Origin: CAYNST01 sp964546435
Lineage (GTDB): Bacteria > Pseudomonadota > Gammaproteobacteria > Pseudomonadales > Cellvibrionaceae
Direction of reading: 5' to 3'
Assembly: GCA_964546435.1 (NCBI GenBank)
Contig: CAZJKJ010000012.1
Span: 1 to 64,000, forward strand
DNA length: 64,000 bases
Below, in pieces: positions 18,581 to 26,864 of the stretch (positions within the stretch are counted from its first letter, which is position 1; every line of letters begins with the position of its first letter). Made by a program: the position numbers and the translations under genes. A model generated the notes under the pieces. The model made no database searches and was not told where the DNA came from. It worked only from the letters and a program-made list of their open reading frames with translations.

Positions 18581-18658
18581 GCAGGCCGTTGAAAAACGTC
18601 ATCAGGGCAGTCTGCTTTTAACGCCGCAATGGCGACGCAGACAGTTTCAACGGCCTGC
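18581..18658. repeat. short inverted-repeat element, family B (REP-like)
   Basis: A 78-bp element with perfect 14-bp ends GCAGGCCGTTGAAA in inverted orientation, an inner pair GTCTGC/GCAGAC and a small GCC/GGC tip, so the whole can fold into one hairpin. Its right end abuts the TAG stop codon of the small minus-strand gene, reading GTAG then the repeat. The ends resemble those of the larger element at 36678-36818. It lies between the convergent pyk and small gene and may end transcription of both. Confidence 0.75.
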
Positions 18659-18870
18659 TACGCCATTCCCATGGTTTCACAGCCGCCCAGGGCCGCTTGC
18701 AGGAATGCGGAGTAGTCTTCTGCCAGTGAGCGGGTTGCGTCCCGACGTTCCTTGGCTTTGCGGCGCTTGCGGTGGTAGAGGTCGATGGGCAGGTTGCGGC
18801 ATGGGTCCCGATCTTCACGGCGATCGTACCCTTTACGGCGGTTCACAAAAAAAAGCGTCGATGTTTTCAT
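18658..18870 (-). CDS. small basic conserved-looking protein of unknown function
   Basis: A 70-residue, strongly charged protein with segment RRKGYDRREDRDPCRNLPID followed by LYHRKRRKAKERRD and SLAEDYSAFLQAAL. I recall similar short Arg/Asp-rich proteins with a DPCxxLPxDLYHRKRRK core in pseudomonad-like genomes, but cannot name a function. No signal peptide or membrane segment. The composition (dense charges, one Cys) suggests a nucleic-acid or protein-binding role, which is inference. Its stop codon TAG touches the family B repeat. It does not overlap any other credible gene. Confidence 0.6.
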   Translation of the reverse strand: MKTSTLFFVNRRKGYDRREDRDPCRNLPIDLYHRKRRKAKERRDATRSLAEDYSAFLQAALGGCETMGMA

Positions 18871-19070
18871 CTATTTTTATCCTGCTACTGCGATGACCAG
18901 AGATCTCGAATCGTTGAAAACTAAGGGTAGACGCTTTGCTTCACGGTGCCAGCACTTCTCGCTCAAAATGTGAATTGGTTAAACGTGCGTTCGACCAGCA
19001 GCAATCCGGCCGTCCAAAACCCGATTGCAGTGCCGGAAGAGCGCACTTTGTCAAACGGAGTATCCCCTGA

Positions 19071-19382
19071 ATGACCATGCAATCCCGTATCCAGGACAAA
19101 ATCCAGACCGCGTTGCAGCCTGACATGATGCAGCTGCTCAATGAAAGCCATAACCACAACGTGCGGCCGGGCTCCGAATCCCATTTCAAGCTGACGGTGG
19201 TCAGTGCACTTTTCGATGGCAAGACGCCAGTCAAACGGCATCAGATGATCTACGGTTTGCTGGCCGAAGAACTTCGGGGCGGCGTACACGCCCTGGCGCT
19301 TCATCTATATACACCTTCGGAGTGGCAGGCAACCGGACAGGCACCGGAATCCCCGCCGTGCCTGGGGGGATCGAAGGGTTAA
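19071..19382 (+). CDS. bolA: BolA family protein
   Basis: BolA proteins work with monothiol glutaredoxins on iron-sulfur cluster handling and also influence cell shape and stress responses. The 103-residue protein has the family core NESHNHNVRPGSESHFKLTV with the conserved His and the helix-turn-like VKRHQMIYGLLAEEL, then VHALALHLYTPSEW, and ends SPPCLGG as in E. coli BolA. A second ATG two codons on is possible. Its stop overlaps the trmL stop on the other strand by three bases. Confidence 0.93.
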   Translation: MTMQSRIQDKIQTALQPDMMQLLNESHNHNVRPGSESHFKLTVVSALFDGKTPVKRHQMIYGLLAEELRGGVHALALHLYTPSEWQATGQAPESPPCLGGSKG

Positions 19383-19843
19383 ACCGCCCCCTCAAATCCC
19401 AGCTGTCGCCAGCCTTCGTAGATAAGCACGGCGGCGGCGTTTGAGAGGTTCATGCTGCGGCTTCCCGCGCACATGGGAATGCGAATGACGTGTCCGGCCG
19501 GAAAGGAATCGCGAATGGACGCCGGCAAACCGCGGGTTTCCGGTCCGAACACCAGATAATCCCCCGCTGCAAATCGCGCCGTGGCCAGCGTCTGGGTGCC
19601 TTTGGTGCTCAGCGCAAAACAGCGTTCCGGTTGCGCCTGCTCCAGAAACTCTCCCCAGCTTCGATGCAGGCGAATGTCTTTCCATTCAGCATAATCCAGC
19701 CCCGCACGACGCAGACGTTTGTCATCCAGCACAAACCCCAGCGGTTCAATCAAATGCAACTCGCAGCCGGTGTTGGCGCACAGGCGGATGATATTGCCGG
19801 TGTTCGGCGGTATTTCGGGTTCAAACAGGACGATTCGGAACAT
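19379..19843 (-). CDS. trmL: tRNA (cytidine/uridine-34 2'-O)-methyltransferase
   Basis: SPOUT-class enzyme that 2'-O-methylates the wobble nucleotide of the two tRNA-Leu isoacceptors with SAM. The 154-residue protein starts MFRIVLFEPEIPPNTGNIIR and shows the knot motifs LVFGPETRGLP and IRIPMCAGSRSMNLSNAAAV, as in E. coli TrmL (157 residues). The open frame extends upstream to 19969 but without family match, so the ATG at 19843 is used. Convergent with bolA. Confidence 0.95.
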   Translation of the reverse strand: MFRIVLFEPEIPPNTGNIIRLCANTGCELHLIEPLGFVLDDKRLRRAGLDYAEWKDIRLHRSWGEFLEQAQPERCFALSTKGTQTLATARFAAGDYLVFGPETRGLPASIRDSFPAGHVIRIPMCAGSRSMNLSNAAAVLIYEGWRQLGFEGAV

Positions 19844-20276
19844 GTGCGGGCCTTTTGCGGGGGCGGGAAGTTTACCATCGACGCCGCTTTGCGTCCGCAA
19901 CCGTGCCGCGCTATTTCCCCGCAAACCCTCGCGAACACCCCGGACCGCCCGGCGGAATTTCCTTGACAAGCCAATGCCCCCATCGGTGCGAAAAATACAT
20001 CCGTGTCTATACTGACTGTAATTGAAACCGTCTCGATTATATAAACCGGTTATCGGTCACTCTCCCGCACATCATCCGGACAGGACTCTGGGGATCCCTG
20101 AAAACACGGGGGGCGGCAACGCATTTGGGGTTCCATGATCTGTTGCAAACCGAGCCATCAACCAAACGAAGGTATCTGCTGTCCGTTGCGTGTCAGGTTG
20201 TGCGAACGCAGCAAACCTGGCGCGCGGACGAGACAGCGCGACCCGCAAATCAGTCGAGGCGTGTGACGGAGAACAA
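19844..20276. other. intergenic region ahead of the MSHA pilus cluster
   Basis: About 430 bases between divergent trmL and mshI; the promoter of the pilus operon should lie here. A TTGACA at 19963-19968 and AT-rich segments such as ATTATATAAACC near 20035 are present, but no pair has proper spacing. No credible gene; mshH, which precedes mshI in Vibrio, is absent. Confidence 0.4.
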
Positions 20277-21209
20277 ATGGTGTTGCCTTTTCCAAAACTG
20301 AAAAAGTCGCGCGGAATTGTGGGGCTTGAGTTGCATGCAGACGGCATTGCCGCAGTCGCCTGCCGCGGCACAACAGCAGACACCGGCACGGTGGTCGGGC
20401 TGGAATTCTTGCAGGCGGACCGCAGCGAGGCGGCGGCGGCGCAACTGCGGCAGTGGGTTGGCAGACACGACCTGGAGAATTTCCGGTGCAATGTCGTCCT
20501 GGCACCGGACCATTATCAGCTGATACTGGTTGAGCCGCCGGAAGTGCAGGCCGAAGAGTTGCGCAACGCCATTCGCTGGCGCATGAAAGACCTGATCAGC
20601 ATCCCGGTGGACAAGGCCGTGATCGATCTGTTTGAGCTGCCCACCGATGGGTTGCGAGCCAATAAAAAAATGGTGTACGTCGTTGCCAGTGCGCGCGACA
20701 AGATCGAAGAAATCATTCAGCTGATTGCCGCCGCAGGGCTGCAACTCGAAGCGATCGACATCGGTGAGCTGGCACTGCGCAATATTGCCCTGCGACTCAC
20801 GCCAGTGGAGCAGGCGGATCGCAGCATCGCCATTGCGCGGCTGCGCCCGGGCAACGGCAGTTTGTACATCTATCGACGGGGGAATTTATATCTTGCGAGA
20901 AATTTTGCATTGAATTATGGCGGAGGTCTGCTCGATGAGATTCCCGTGGACAGTCTCGCCCTCGAATTGCAGCGCTCCGTGGATTATTTCGAGCGGCAGA
21001 TGGGGCAGGCACCGCCGTCGGTGATATATATCGGTGGAGAGCATATTTCCAGTGACAAAATCAATGCTGCGCTCAAAGCAAGCCTCGCGGTAAAAGTGGA
21101 GTTTTTGAACCCCGCGCCGGTGATGCAGATGGAGTTCGATGACGATCAATTGTTGCAGCATTGTCTGGGTGCGCTCGGGGGTGTCTTGCGTCCGGAGATT
21201 CACGCCTGA
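20277..21209 (+). CDS. mshI: MSHA biogenesis protein MshI (PilM-like)
   Basis: First gene of the MSHA-type pilus cluster. The 310-residue protein has an actin-like PilM fold: GIVGLELHADGIAAVA at the start, DKAVIDLFELP and YVVASARDKIEEI in the middle, and a C-terminal SLALELQRSVDYFERQMG. In type IV pilus systems PilM is cytoplasmic and recruits PilN, linking the motor ATPase to the envelope subcomplex. The ATG at 20277 has a GGAG site. It ends in TGATG shared with the next gene. Confidence 0.87.
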   Translation: MVLPFPKLKKSRGIVGLELHADGIAAVACRGTTADTGTVVGLEFLQADRSEAAAAQLRQWVGRHDLENFRCNVVLAPDHYQLILVEPPEVQAEELRNAIRWRMKDLISIPVDKAVIDLFELPTDGLRANKKMVYVVASARDKIEEIIQLIAAAGLQLEAIDIGELALRNIALRLTPVEQADRSIAIARLRPGNGSLYIYRRGNLYLARNFALNYGGGLLDEIPVDSLALELQRSVDYFERQMGQAPPSVIYIGGEHISSDKINAALKASLAVKVEFLNPAPVMQMEFDDDQLLQHCLGALGGVLRPEIHA

Positions 21210-21826
21210 TGCAGCAGATAAATCTCTACTTGCCGGAGCTGCGTCCTAAAAAGGACTACCTTTCTGCGCGCAACGTATTGCTGTTTGTCGGTATGTTTGT
21301 CGTGTTGCTGATGGTCAGCAGCATCACGGCGAGTTATCAGAATGCGCAGCGGGAAAATCAACTGCGCACGCTCACGGAAGAAAAAATTACGACCGAACAG
21401 AAAATTGCCGCACTGGATAGAATTCCCATCGGGCAACAGAGGGTCGAACTCGACAATCGCATCAATGCCGCCAGAAATTCGTTGACCCACCGGCAGCGCC
21501 TGATTGAAGTATTGCAGGGCGAAACTCTGGGTGATCACGAAGGCTTTTCCGCACAGATCGGCGCGCTGGCGGCGCTGGCGCCTGCGGGTGTGGCGCTGGA
21601 AAGATTTACCCTGACTTCCGGGGGCCGGGACATCCGGCTGACGGGCAAAAGCCGCACCACCGATAATATTCCGCTTTATCTGAATCTGCTGCGCGAAGAT
21701 GCGGCATTCGAGCAATCCGGATTTGGTGAACTTACGATTCAGAGAAATCCCCCCTGGTACGAATTTACGGTCAATCGTGCAGACATCGATGAGGCATTGG
21801 CGAGCCCGGCAGGGAGGCGTCCATGA
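21209..21826 (+). CDS. PilN-like MSHA biogenesis protein
   Basis: Bitopic inner-membrane protein of 205 residues with the PilN-type start QQINLYLPELRPKKDYLSA, which should bind the PilM-like MshI, a membrane helix at about 24-42, then a coiled-coil and a small periplasmic domain. In Vibrio clusters this role is often annotated as a second MshI. Start and stop overlap both neighbours by 1 and 4 bases, pointing to translational coupling and equal dosage. Confidence 0.84.
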   Translation: MQQINLYLPELRPKKDYLSARNVLLFVGMFVVLLMVSSITASYQNAQRENQLRTLTEEKITTEQKIAALDRIPIGQQRVELDNRINAARNSLTHRQRLIEVLQGETLGDHEGFSAQIGALAALAPAGVALERFTLTSGGRDIRLTGKSRTTDNIPLYLNLLREDAAFEQSGFGELTIQRNPPWYEFTVNRADIDEALASPAGRRP

Positions 21827-22554
21827 CGGCATTTTTCGCGCGCTTGCAGGAACTGCAAAGCGGATATGAAAGCCTGAACAACCGCGAGCGCGCTCTGGTC
21901 CTGGGCGCCCTCTGCGCGGTCATCTACATCATCTGGTATTTCGCGATCACCGCGGCGCAAAACACCCGCAGCGAGCAACTGAACGCGGATCTGTACGCCC
22001 TCAACCAGTCAATGATGGTGCTGGACGCGGAATATCAGGTCCTGCAAGGCACAAGCAGTCGCGATCCTCTGGCGCCCCAGAAGCAGGAACTGGCAGCCAT
22101 TGAGGCGCAGGTCGCGGAAGCGGACGGTCGCCTGGAATCTCTGGCGGTCGGCTTGATCAGCCCGAAGAAATTGCCGCTGGTCATGCGGGAATTACTTAAG
22201 AGCCAGACGGACGTGCAACTGCTGTCCCTGAAAACCCTGCCGCCGGAAGAAATTCTGCTCAGTGGGGCCGCGCCCGCCGAGGGGGCACTCGATGCAACAC
22301 TCGGTGCAACACAATCATCCGTACAGTCGCAGTCAAACGCGACTGACGCGCCGCTCAAACTGTATCGTTACGGCGTGCAGCTGGTGATCGAAACCGGATT
22401 CCATGCGGCGCAGAATTATTTGAAAGTGCTGGAAGAATCCAACTGGCAGTTTTACTGGACTGCGTTTGATTATCAGGTTGACCGGTTTCCAAAGGCGATT
22501 GCGACTTTGCACGTATATACCTTGTCCGCCAACCGCGCCGACACGGAGCACTAA
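21823..22554 (+). CDS. mshJ: MSHA biogenesis protein MshJ (PilO-like)
   Basis: 243-residue inner-membrane protein: short cytoplasmic N-terminus, a membrane helix at about 27-45 (VLGALCAVIYIIWYFAI), a long coiled-coil (about 50-115) and a ferredoxin-like periplasmic domain ending in VIETGFHAAQNYLKVLEES. This is the PilO/GspM arrangement that pairs with PilN to align the motor with the secretin. It overlaps the previous gene by ATGA. Confidence 0.85.
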   Translation: MTAFFARLQELQSGYESLNNRERALVLGALCAVIYIIWYFAITAAQNTRSEQLNADLYALNQSMMVLDAEYQVLQGTSSRDPLAPQKQELAAIEAQVAEADGRLESLAVGLISPKKLPLVMRELLKSQTDVQLLSLKTLPPEEILLSGAAPAEGALDATLGATQSSVQSQSNATDAPLKLYRYGVQLVIETGFHAAQNYLKVLEESNWQFYWTAFDYQVDRFPKAIATLHVYTLSANRADTEH

Positions 22555-22621
22555 CCCGGATGCACAACCGGGTTTGTAAAATCTGCGGAATTTAATGGTT
22601 TGTTTTGAACAGGAATCTGAT

Positions 22622-22984
22622 TTGCGACAGTTTATTTTCATGACGTCAGCACTGTGGATGCTGACGGCTCTGACAAGTCCGGCAGCGGGTCAGGCCGATG
22701 CGGGATCGTCTGTCTCGCGGGACCCGACGCGACCGCTCGAGATGGGCAATGCGGTACCGGTGCAAGCCGCGGGCGCCCTGAATCTCAATGCGATCATAGT
22801 GAAACCGGACGCAACGGTGGCATTTATCAATGGCCGCCCGGTAAAACGCGGCGACACGTTTAACGGCTTCAGAATCACCCGTATTGACCCGGATCGGGTG
22901 TTCTTCGACGGAGAGGAATCCGGCGTCCTGTTGCTGTATCCAGAGATCATCAAAAACCGACGACCTCGAGAATCGGAACAATGA
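22622..22984 (+). CDS. mshK: MSHA biogenesis protein MshK (PilP-like)
   Basis: Small periplasmic protein that follows mshJ and precedes the secretin, the place of MshK/PilP. Signal sequence FIFMTSALWMLTALTSPAAG, then the typical DPTRPLE box and a beta domain with LNAIIVKPDATVAFINGRPV and KRGDTFNGFRI. Start choice: TTG at 22622 gives a conventional signal peptide and has AGGA at good distance; an ATG at 22595 with GGAA upstream is also possible but adds ten partly acidic residues before the signal. The stop overlaps mshL by ATGA. Confidence 0.78.
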   Translation: MRQFIFMTSALWMLTALTSPAAGQADAGSSVSRDPTRPLEMGNAVPVQAAGALNLNAIIVKPDATVAFINGRPVKRGDTFNGFRITRIDPDRVFFDGEESGVLLLYPEIIKNRRPRESEQ

Positions 22985-24669
22985 AAATGACAGTCATGGG
23001 GAAATACCTATCCACGGGGATCCTGGCCAGCTTTACTTTGCTGCTGAGCGGTTGCATTTCCCCGCCGGACAAGCCACCGCTGTCCGAGCAGGTGTTTGCC
23101 GAAGCAGAGCGATCCGAGCCGCAGCAGAATCCGGTGCCGGATTACATTCAGGATGCCCTGTTGAAAAACGCTCAGCAGACCAGCCGGTCCAGCAATACCA
23201 GCGAGCGTTTTGATATCGCCGTGCAAAACATGCCGGCGCAGGCATTTTTCATGGGACTGATGAGTGATGCCGACATAAACGTGGTGACGCACCCGGAAGT
23301 CAGCGGCAATATTTCCCTGGAATTGACCGATGTCACGGTGGACGAAGTGCTGAACGTGGTCCGCGACGTTTATGGATTTGAGTACAGGGTCAACGGGCGC
23401 ATCTATACCATTTACCCGCGCAAACTGCGTACCGAAGTCTTTCCAATCAATTACATCGACGTCACCCGCGTCGGTGTCAGTGACACCAGTGTGTCCATCG
23501 GCGAGATCACCTCCAATTCCGGCCGCTCGGGGGCAACCGGCAGCGGCGGTGGTGGTAGCAATACGTCCAGTACCCACAATGCCAATCTGCTGGGGATGGG
23601 TGAGACAGAAAACAGTTCCCGCCGCAGCGGCAGCCAGGGTATAGGGCCGGGGTCACGGGTACAGACCCTCAACCGGACCAATTTCTGGCAGACCGTGGAA
23701 ACGACGGTGAAATCCATTGTGGGCGCCACCGAAGAAGGGCGCACGGTGATGGTCAATCCCCAGGCCGGCCTGGTTGTGGTGACCGCCATGCCGGCAGAAC
23801 TGGGCGCGGTGCGCAATTTTTTAACCCGCTCGGAGTTGATCGTCAAACGGCAGGTAGTGCTGGAAGCGAAAATCCTGGAAGTTCAGCTCAATGAAGGTTT
23901 TGAAGCCGGCATCAACTGGAATTCAATTCAGGGGCAGCTGCAATACAGCAAGAATGTGGCCTCCAGTACCAGTCCGGCGGAAATCTTGTCGGTGGCGGAA
24001 AATGGCCCTGAACTTTTCGCGTCCATTTTCCGTGTGGCAGATATTCGCGATCTGTTGTCACTGCTGGAAACCCAGGGTTCGGTCCAGGTGTTATCGAGCC
24101 CTCGAGTCAGTACCGTCAATAATCAGAAAGCGGTGATACGGGTCGGCACCGATGAATTTTTTGTGACGGGGATCAGCAACAACACCACGGCATCCGCCGG
24201 CGCCACCACGACCTCGCCGGAAGTGGAGCTGGCCTCGTTTTTTAGCGGAATATCACTGGATGTCACGCCGCAAATTTCGGAAGACGGTCATGTCATTCTG
24301 CATATTCATCCCATCGTCAGCGATGTCACCGATCAACAAAAGGAAATCACCATCGGGGATTACGCAATTTCCGTCCCCCTGGCACTGCGGGAAATTCGCG
24401 AGAGCGACAGTATCGTGCGGGCGCGCAGTGGTCAGGTGATCGTGCTCGGCGGGCTGATGCAGGAGAGTCGCCGGGATCTGAATGCCAAGCGGCCCGGGCT
24501 GGGCGACATCCCCTTGCTCAACGCATTTTTCCGCACTAAAAACCGGGGTTCGAGTAAAACCGAGCTCGTCATTCTGTTAAAACCCATCGTGGTGGGAGAG
24601 GACACCTGGCGAGAAGAAATCCGCATGCACCGTCGCCAGTCAGGACCGCTGCCGGATGGAGCCTGGTAA
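22981..24669 (+). CDS. mshL: MSHA pilus secretin MshL
   Basis: Outer-membrane secretin through which the pilus passes. 562 residues with lipobox LLSGC (Cys25), an STN/N0-like domain (about 80-150, MPAQAFFMGLMSDADINVVT), a Gly/Ser-rich low-complexity stretch near 185-215, an N1-type fold, and the C-terminal secretin channel with VLSSPRVSTVNNQKAVIRVG and the closing LGGLMQESRRD ... PGLGDIPLLNAFFRT. Organisation fits MshL/PilQ. It lies in the middle of the coupled operon. Confidence 0.93.
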   Translation: MKMTVMGKYLSTGILASFTLLLSGCISPPDKPPLSEQVFAEAERSEPQQNPVPDYIQDALLKNAQQTSRSSNTSERFDIAVQNMPAQAFFMGLMSDADINVVTHPEVSGNISLELTDVTVDEVLNVVRDVYGFEYRVNGRIYTIYPRKLRTEVFPINYIDVTRVGVSDTSVSIGEITSNSGRSGATGSGGGGSNTSSTHNANLLGMGETENSSRRSGSQGIGPGSRVQTLNRTNFWQTVETTVKSIVGATEEGRTVMVNPQAGLVVVTAMPAELGAVRNFLTRSELIVKRQVVLEAKILEVQLNEGFEAGINWNSIQGQLQYSKNVASSTSPAEILSVAENGPELFASIFRVADIRDLLSLLETQGSVQVLSSPRVSTVNNQKAVIRVGTDEFFVTGISNNTTASAGATTTSPEVELASFFSGISLDVTPQISEDGHVILHIHPIVSDVTDQQKEITIGDYAISVPLALREIRESDSIVRARSGQVIVLGGLMQESRRDLNAKRPGLGDIPLLNAFFRTKNRGSSKTELVILLKPIVVGEDTWREEIRMHRRQSGPLPDGAW

Positions 24670-24671
24670 TC

Positions 24672-25565
24672 ATGTACGCGGAATTTTTTGGCTTTGCCGA
24701 GCAGCCATTTTCCCTGACGCCGGATACCCAGTTTTTTTTCGATCAATGCAGCCACCGTGATGCACTTAATACCTTGCTGCTGGCTTTGCAACAGGGCGAG
24801 GGCTTTATCAAGGTCGTGGGTGAAGTGGGTACCGGCAAAACCCTGCTCTGTCGCATTCTGCTGGCGCGCCTGGAAAAGCAGCGGTATGTAACGGCGTATA
24901 TTCCCAACCCCTGGTTGACGCCGCAGGAACTGAAAGCCTTTGTCGCCCAGGAAATCGGCGCGCAATATACCGCGCAAATGCCCGCTCACGAATTGACAGC
25001 GGCCCTGTATCGCAAGCTGGTGCAGACTGCCCGCCAGAAAAAGCAGGTGGTGCTGATTATCGATGAAGCCCAGGCAATGCCGCGGGAAACGCTGGAAGCA
25101 TTGCGCCTGCTCACCAACCTTGAAACGGAAAAACAAAAACTGTTGCAGGTGGTCATCCTCGGACAGCCGGAGCTGGATCAGTTGCTCAAACGCAAAGACC
25201 TGCGGCAGTTGAAACAGCGCATTGTATTTTCCGAATATTTGCATCCGCTGTCCCTGTATGGGGTGCAGACCTATATCAATCACCGGCTGGCGGCATCCGG
25301 TCATGAACATCCGGGGCTCTTTTCCCTGGGAGCCTGCTGGCTGTTGCGGCTGGCCTCCGGGGGCGTGCCGCGCATGATCAATATCCTCGCCCACAAAGCC
25401 CTGATGTGCGCGTACGGTCGCGGGCACAGACAGGTCAATGGCTGGCACGTAGCCCGGGCTGTCCTCGATACGCCGGAAAGTCATGCCGGCGCCAAGATGA
25501 CCGCATTTCTGTGGCGTTTCCCCGGACGCGTCACCGCAGCCAACCTGGCGGGAGTGACTCGATGA
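24672..25565 (+). CDS. mshM: MSHA biogenesis ATPase MshM (ExeA-like AAA)
   Basis: 297-residue AAA ATPase of the ExeA/GspA type: MYAEFFGFAEQPFSLTPD start, Walker A GEVGTGKT (50-57), Walker B VLIIDEAQ (about 127-134). Relatives help assemble the secretin through the peptidoglycan layer. No membrane or peptidoglycan-binding C-terminal extension is present, so it is the short cytoplasmic form found in MSHA loci. It ends in ATGA shared with mshN. Confidence 0.9.
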   Translation: MYAEFFGFAEQPFSLTPDTQFFFDQCSHRDALNTLLLALQQGEGFIKVVGEVGTGKTLLCRILLARLEKQRYVTAYIPNPWLTPQELKAFVAQEIGAQYTAQMPAHELTAALYRKLVQTARQKKQVVLIIDEAQAMPRETLEALRLLTNLETEKQKLLQVVILGQPELDQLLKRKDLRQLKQRIVFSEYLHPLSLYGVQTYINHRLAASGHEHPGLFSLGACWLLRLASGGVPRMINILAHKALMCAYGRGHRQVNGWHVARAVLDTPESHAGAKMTAFLWRFPGRVTAANLAGVTR

Positions 25566-26860
25566 GTCTCATCAACGATATGCTCAGAGATCTCGACGGA
25601 CCGACAGCAACACCGGCTCTGCCGCGCCGCCAAAGCGGTTCCAGGCCTCTACCAGGCCGACTCCGGCGCGGGGTACTGCCGGCCCTGGCGGCGCTTGCAG
25701 TGGTTGTGTGGTTACTGTCTGAGTGGCTCCGCCCCCAAGGGATGGCGCCCGGTTCTGAGGCCAGTCCTGCCCTGGTTGCACCGGCTCTGGCGACAGTGCC
25801 GCCTGCGCTGGAGCCGCCAGCCCGTCCTTCACTGGANNNNNNNNNNNNNNNNNNNNNNNNNNNNNNNNNNNNNNNNNNNNNNNNNNNNNNNNNNNNNNNN
25901 NNNNNNNNNNNNNNNNNNNNNNNNNNNNNNNNNNNNCTGTTGAGCAGCGGCTACGCGGCGCTGGCGGCAAACCGGCTGACGGTACCCAATGACAACAGTG
26001 CCTTTTATTTTTTCTCCACCGTGTTGCTGATGGACCCGGACAACGCGGGCGCCCAGCGTGGCCTGGTTTCCGTCCGGGAGCGCTACCTGCAGTTGCTGGA
26101 CGATGCAGTGGCGCGCCAGGACACTGAGCGAGCGCAGGCACTGGGCACAGCTGCCCGGCGCGCCGGGATCGGCGCCGACGTTGTCGACAAGGCGCTGGCC
26201 GGACTGAATGCCGCTGATCAGATTGACGCAGCGCTGCAGAGCGTCGCGATCGTCGAGAGCGGGAGCAGGGCGGCCGCAGGGGCGACTGTGGACCCCGGCC
26301 GTTACGACCGTAATCTCAGCCGCGCCCTGGTGCGCAACGGTCTCGCCGGGAGCGAATCCCGAGCCTTGAATTGGGTTGCAACCGGCGCGCAGGTGCAGGA
26401 AACCACGCTGGCGCTGATCGATCACTACAGTGCCGCGGCGGCTCGGGACAAGTTGCAGGGGCTGCATGAACAGTTACTGGAGCGCGCCTCGCCGCTGGCG
26501 GATCTTGCCGCTGCGCATCTGCAGTGGCAGCAGGGCGCCCCGGAGGCTGCCGTCAGGCAACTGCAAGCCGTCCAGCTTCGGGGTAATGCCGAACTGGCCC
26601 GACTGCGATTACTGGGTGGGCTGCTGCAAACTGCCGACGATTCGGCGGGTGCCGAAACGGTCTACACACAATTGGTCCGCTCGCCCCAGGCGGGTGCTCA
26701 CGACTGGCTGGGGCTTGCGGTTGCTCTGGACCGGCAAGGCAAGACGGATGCCGCCCGGCAAACCTGGCAGCACCTGGTCAATCAACAGGATCTGGGTCCC
26801 GGTCTGGCCTCGTTTGCAAACCGGCGCCTGCAAGCACTGGCGTTGACCGGGGGGAGGTAG
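25562..26860 (+). CDS. mshN: MSHA biogenesis protein MshN (TPR), interrupted by assembly gap
   Basis: Starts SLINDMLRDLDGPT as MshN proteins do, followed by a single membrane helix (about 40-57) and Ala/Pro-rich linker, then 100 N, then an alpha-helical repeat region (about 126-430) resembling tetratricopeptide repeats, for example NSAFYFFSTVLLMDPDNAGA. The reading frame on both sides is good and happens to stay in phase across the 100 N, but the true gap length is unknown, so the protein length given by these coordinates is not real. MshN is thought to organise the inner-membrane part of the pilus machine. Confidence 0.8.
   Translation: MSLINDMLRDLDGPTATPALPRRQSGSRPLPGRLRRGVLPALAALAVVVWLLSEWLRPQGMAPGSEASPALVAPALATVPPALEPPARPSLXXXXXXXXXXXXXXXXXXXXXXXXXXXXXXXXXXLLSSGYAALAANRLTVPNDNSAFYFFSTVLLMDPDNAGAQRGLVSVRERYLQLLDDAVARQDTERAQALGTAARRAGIGADVVDKALAGLNAADQIDAALQSVAIVESGSRAAAGATVDPGRYDRNLSRALVRNGLAGSESRALNWVATGAQVQETTLALIDHYSAAAARDKLQGLHEQLLERASPLADLAAAHLQWQQGAPEAAVRQLQAVQLRGNAELARLRLLGGLLQTADDSAGAETVYTQLVRSPQAGAHDWLGLAVALDRQGKTDAARQTWQHLVNQQDLGPGLASFANRRLQALALTGGR
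25837..25936. other. assembly gap of 100 N
   Basis: Exactly 100 consecutive N inside mshN, the usual placeholder for a scaffold gap of unknown size. It lies in an Ala/Pro-rich low-complexity linker, which may be why assembly broke. Confidence 0.97.
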
Positions 26861-26864
26861 ATTC

